Assembly: GCA_902780135.1 (NCBI GenBank)
Contig: CACZEK010000006.1
Span: forward strand, 1 to 64,000
From: an uncultured bacterium
Lineage (GTDB): Bacteria > Verrucomicrobiota > Lentisphaeria > Victivallales > UBA1829
Length of the DNA stretch: 64,000 nucleotides
Direction: 5' to 3'
Shown here: positions 59,795 to 64,000 of the stretch, piece by piece
How the letters are laid out: the number at the start of each line of letters is the position of its first letter
How positions within the stretch are numbered: the stretch's first letter is position 1
Position numbers and translations under genes: made by a program
Notes under the pieces: generated by a model
What the model was told of the DNA's origin: nothing
Seen by the model: the letters and a program-made list of their open reading frames with translations, nothing else
Databases searched by the model: none

Positions 59795-61627
59795 TCACGG
59801 CTTCATCACGGCGATCGCCGTTTGGACGTTGCCGAACGGCGCGCTCACGTGGATGCCGCGGACGGCGGACCGGATGGCGTCGACCGCCTCGCGTGCGATC
59901 GCGATGCCCTCGAGGCGCTGTTCCTCGCGCGTTTCGGGGCGCGCCATGCGCTCCATCACGGAGTCGGGGACGACCACGCCCGGCACCTCGTTCTTCATGA
60001 ACTCGGCGTTGCGGAGGCTGGCGAGCGGCCAGATGCCGGCGATCACCGGGACGGAGCCGTCGGCGAGCTCGGGGACGGATTCAATGAAGCGCAGGAGCGG
60101 GGCGGTGTCGAAGACCGGCTGGGTCACGACCGCCTCGGCCCCGGCGTCGATCTTCTCGCGGGTGCGGCGGAGTTCGCGCGCCATGTCGATGGCGTTCGGG
60201 TCCGCGCCGACGAGGCAGAACGCCGCGGTGCGTTCGCCGATGGACTTGCCGCCGAAATCGGCGCCCCGGTTCAGCGCGGCCTGCACCTTCACGGCGGCGA
60301 TGGAGTCGAGGTCGAACACGCCGGACGCGAACGGGTAGTCGCCGAGCTTCGGCGGGTCGCCGGTGATGAACAGGATGTTATGGATGCCCATGGCGGCGCA
60401 GCCGAGCAGGTCCGCCTGAATGCCGATCACGTTCTTGTCGCGGCAGCAGCAGTGCAGGACGGTCTCGATGCCGACTTCCTGCTGGATCTTGATCGCGGTC
60501 ACGATGGTGGAGACGCGGGAGCTGGCGCGCGGGCCGTCCGGGATGTTGATGACGTCGAATCCCGCCTCGGCGCAGACTTTCGCCTTGGCAATGGTGGTGT
60601 CGAGCAGGTAGCCCTGCGGCGGCACGATCTCGACCGCGTTCACCCACTTGCCGGAGGCGAGCTTCGCGGCGAAGGAGCTTTTTTCGGCGGTCGGGACGGG
60701 GTCCTGAAGCGGGACGGACGGCGCGGACGGCGCGATCTCGACCGCGCGGGCATGTTTCGCGAGCGGGCTCACGCTGCGCGCCATGTCGGCGATGTGCTCG
60801 GGCGAGGTGCCGCAGCAGCCGCCGATGCCGCGCACGCCGAGCTGGGCGTAGCGCATGGCGTAGGTGGTGAAATACTCCGGGCTGCACATGTAGAGCATGC
60901 GGTTGTCCACGCTGCGCGGATTCCCGGCGTTGGGCTGGGCGATCACGGGGAACTTGCCGTCGACGAGCGGCAGGACGGTTTCGAGCGCATGGAGCATCGC
61001 GCCGGGGCCGCTGCAGCAGTTGAGGCCGACCGCGACCGGCGGGACCGGAGACGCGGCGATGTGCTTCAGGATCGTCGCGAACGGCTCGCTTTTTGCGGTC
61101 ATCGCCTTCTCGTCCAGCGCGAAGCTGAGCACGAACGGCACGCCGCCCGCGGAAGATGCCGCGGCCTTCAGCGCGAGGTCAAGGTCGGCGAGGCTGGCGA
61201 GCGTCTCGAACATCAGGAAATCCGGCGCGGCCTTCGCGAGCACGGAGACCTGTTCGGAGAGGATTTCGAGCGGGTCGAGGAACGACGGGAGTTCGCCCAG
61301 CGGGCCGACGGACGCGGCGACCATGGCGGAATCGCCCGCCGCCTCGCGCGCGAGCTTGACGGCCGCCTCGTTGATCGCGGCGGTCTGCTCGGCGAGGCCG
61401 AATTTCATGAGCTTGGCGCGGTTCGCGCCGTAGGAATTGGTCGTGAGGACTTCGGCTCCGGCGTCGAGGTACGCCGCGTGGATGGCGCGGATCACGTCGG
61501 GCCGGGCGAGGCAGAGGTTTTCGAACGAGATGTTGACGAAGAAATTCCGCCGGTATATTTCGGTGCCCATCGCGCCGTCGAAGATCACGATGCGGTCATG
61601 CAGGGCATTTTGAAGAGACTGTGACAT
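59795..61627 (-). CDS. Bifunctional homocysteine S-methyltransferase / 5,10-methylenetetrahydrofolate reductase
   Basis: A 610-residue two-domain enzyme. Residues 1-290 form a Pfam HMT barrel with the zinc-binding cysteines of methionine synthase (Cys204 in VGLNC, Cys271-Cys272 in GGCCGT). Residues 325-610 form a MetF-type MTHFR (NAVEIVPPQGYL, GIHNILFITGDPP, AEAVVTQPVFD, PVIAGIWPL). Proteins of this fusion occur in many bacteria whose MetH lacks its own HMT module, but they also coexist with full MetH. It lies 77 bp after metH in the same orientation, with a possible internal promoter in the gap. The pair would make 5-methyl-THF and methylate homocysteine. Confidence 0.88.
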   Translation of the reverse strand: MSQSLQNALHDRIVIFDGAMGTEIYRRNFFVNISFENLCLARPDVIRAIHAAYLDAGAEVLTTNSYGANRAKLMKFGLAEQTAAINEAAVKLAREAAGDSAMVAASVGPLGELPSFLDPLEILSEQVSVLAKAAPDFLMFETLASLADLDLALKAAASSAGGVPFVLSFALDEKAMTAKSEPFATILKHIAASPVPPVAVGLNCCSGPGAMLHALETVLPLVDGKFPVIAQPNAGNPRSVDNRMLYMCSPEYFTTYAMRYAQLGVRGIGGCCGTSPEHIADMARSVSPLAKHARAVEIAPSAPSVPLQDPVPTAEKSSFAAKLASGKWVNAVEIVPPQGYLLDTTIAKAKVCAEAGFDVINIPDGPRASSRVSTIVTAIKIQQEVGIETVLHCCCRDKNVIGIQADLLGCAAMGIHNILFITGDPPKLGDYPFASGVFDLDSIAAVKVQAALNRGADFGGKSIGERTAAFCLVGADPNAIDMARELRRTREKIDAGAEAVVTQPVFDTAPLLRFIESVPELADGSVPVIAGIWPLASLRNAEFMKNEVPGVVVPDSVMERMARPETREEQRLEGIAIAREAVDAIRSAVRGIHVSAPFGNVQTAIAVMKP

Positions 61628-61674
61628 GAGGTGGTTCCGCTGGATTGATTGAGGTTCGCGTTTTTTCAGCTTAT

Positions 61675-61703
61675 TAATATGCCGTCTTTTTCGGATTTTT
61701 CAA
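61675..61703 (-). promoter_or_regulatory. Possible internal promoter before HMT-MTHFR
   Basis: Minus strand TTGAAA, 17-bp spacer, ATATTA (or 18-bp, TATTAA), directly after the metH stop codon. Confidence 0.4.
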
Positions 61704-61704
61704 G

Positions 61705-63999
<2,295 letters not shown>

Positions 64000-64000
64000 C

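Overview
The window is high-GC, densely coded bacterial DNA with short intergenic gaps and many 4-bp ATGA-type overlaps. Gene content fits a Gram-negative of the PVC superphylum, most likely a host-associated Lentisphaerae (Victivallales) member. The evidence is heptose-phosphate adenylyltransferase and O-antigen-ligase-like genes, secretin-like proteins, a Wzc-type kinase with its PHP phosphatase, GTP-type PEPCK, an alpha-L-fucosidase/GH3 pair, and Bat-type proteins. The phylum call is inference from content; there is no rRNA or other phylogenetic marker beyond the tail of groL.

Layout. 1-535: 3' end of groL with a strong terminator. 690-4820: a low-GC accessory island on the minus strand, made of an ApeA-like HEPN protein, a DUF262-HNH nuclease and an EcoRI-family adenine methyltransferase. 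It is bounded by imperfect inverted repeats and followed by palindromic repeats; it is the best candidate for an under-described defence module. 4896-10811: a minus-strand operon in the order lon (with a long Pro/Ala/Lys tail), LolA-like protein, TadE-like protein, rfaE2, hpt. 11063-20206: plus strand, O-antigen-ligase-like/TPR protein, murD, a VWA-TPR Bat protein with Gln/Asp repeats, a BatD-BatE fusion, and a secreted unknown. 20404-26865: GH95 fucosidase and a domain-permuted GH3. 26944-30679: minus-strand operon of two secretin-like proteins and a small lipoprotein. 30886-34283: zinc-ribbon protein, Wzc-like tyrosine kinase with a Tyr-Gly tail, and CpsB/YwqE-like phosphatase. 34494-37073: a secreted protein combining a possible caspase-like peptidase domain with a transglutaminase. 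37158-45353: a 2,422-residue hybrid sensor kinase with an internal triplet-PAS duplication, followed by an AraC regulator. 45612-47409: DUF362 ferredoxin and an AbrB/Doc toxin-antitoxin pair whose toxin carries a one-base frameshift. 47486-52966: pepF, pckG, phosphomannomutase. 53054-55760: an XPB helicase-Bax1 nuclease pair. 55801-57087: tyrS. 57182-63999: a methionine/cobalamin operon, metH, HMT-MTHFR, btuF, btuC, btuD.

The themes are cell-envelope and polysaccharide work (rfaE2, O-antigen ligase, murD, wzc/PHP, phosphomannomutase, secretins), glycan foraging (GH95, GH3), proteostasis (groL, lon, pepF), and B12-dependent one-carbon metabolism. Most promoter-like sites that I can read share the form TTGAAA-N16/17-TATATT. 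All functional statements come from reading motifs in the translations; no database search was run.
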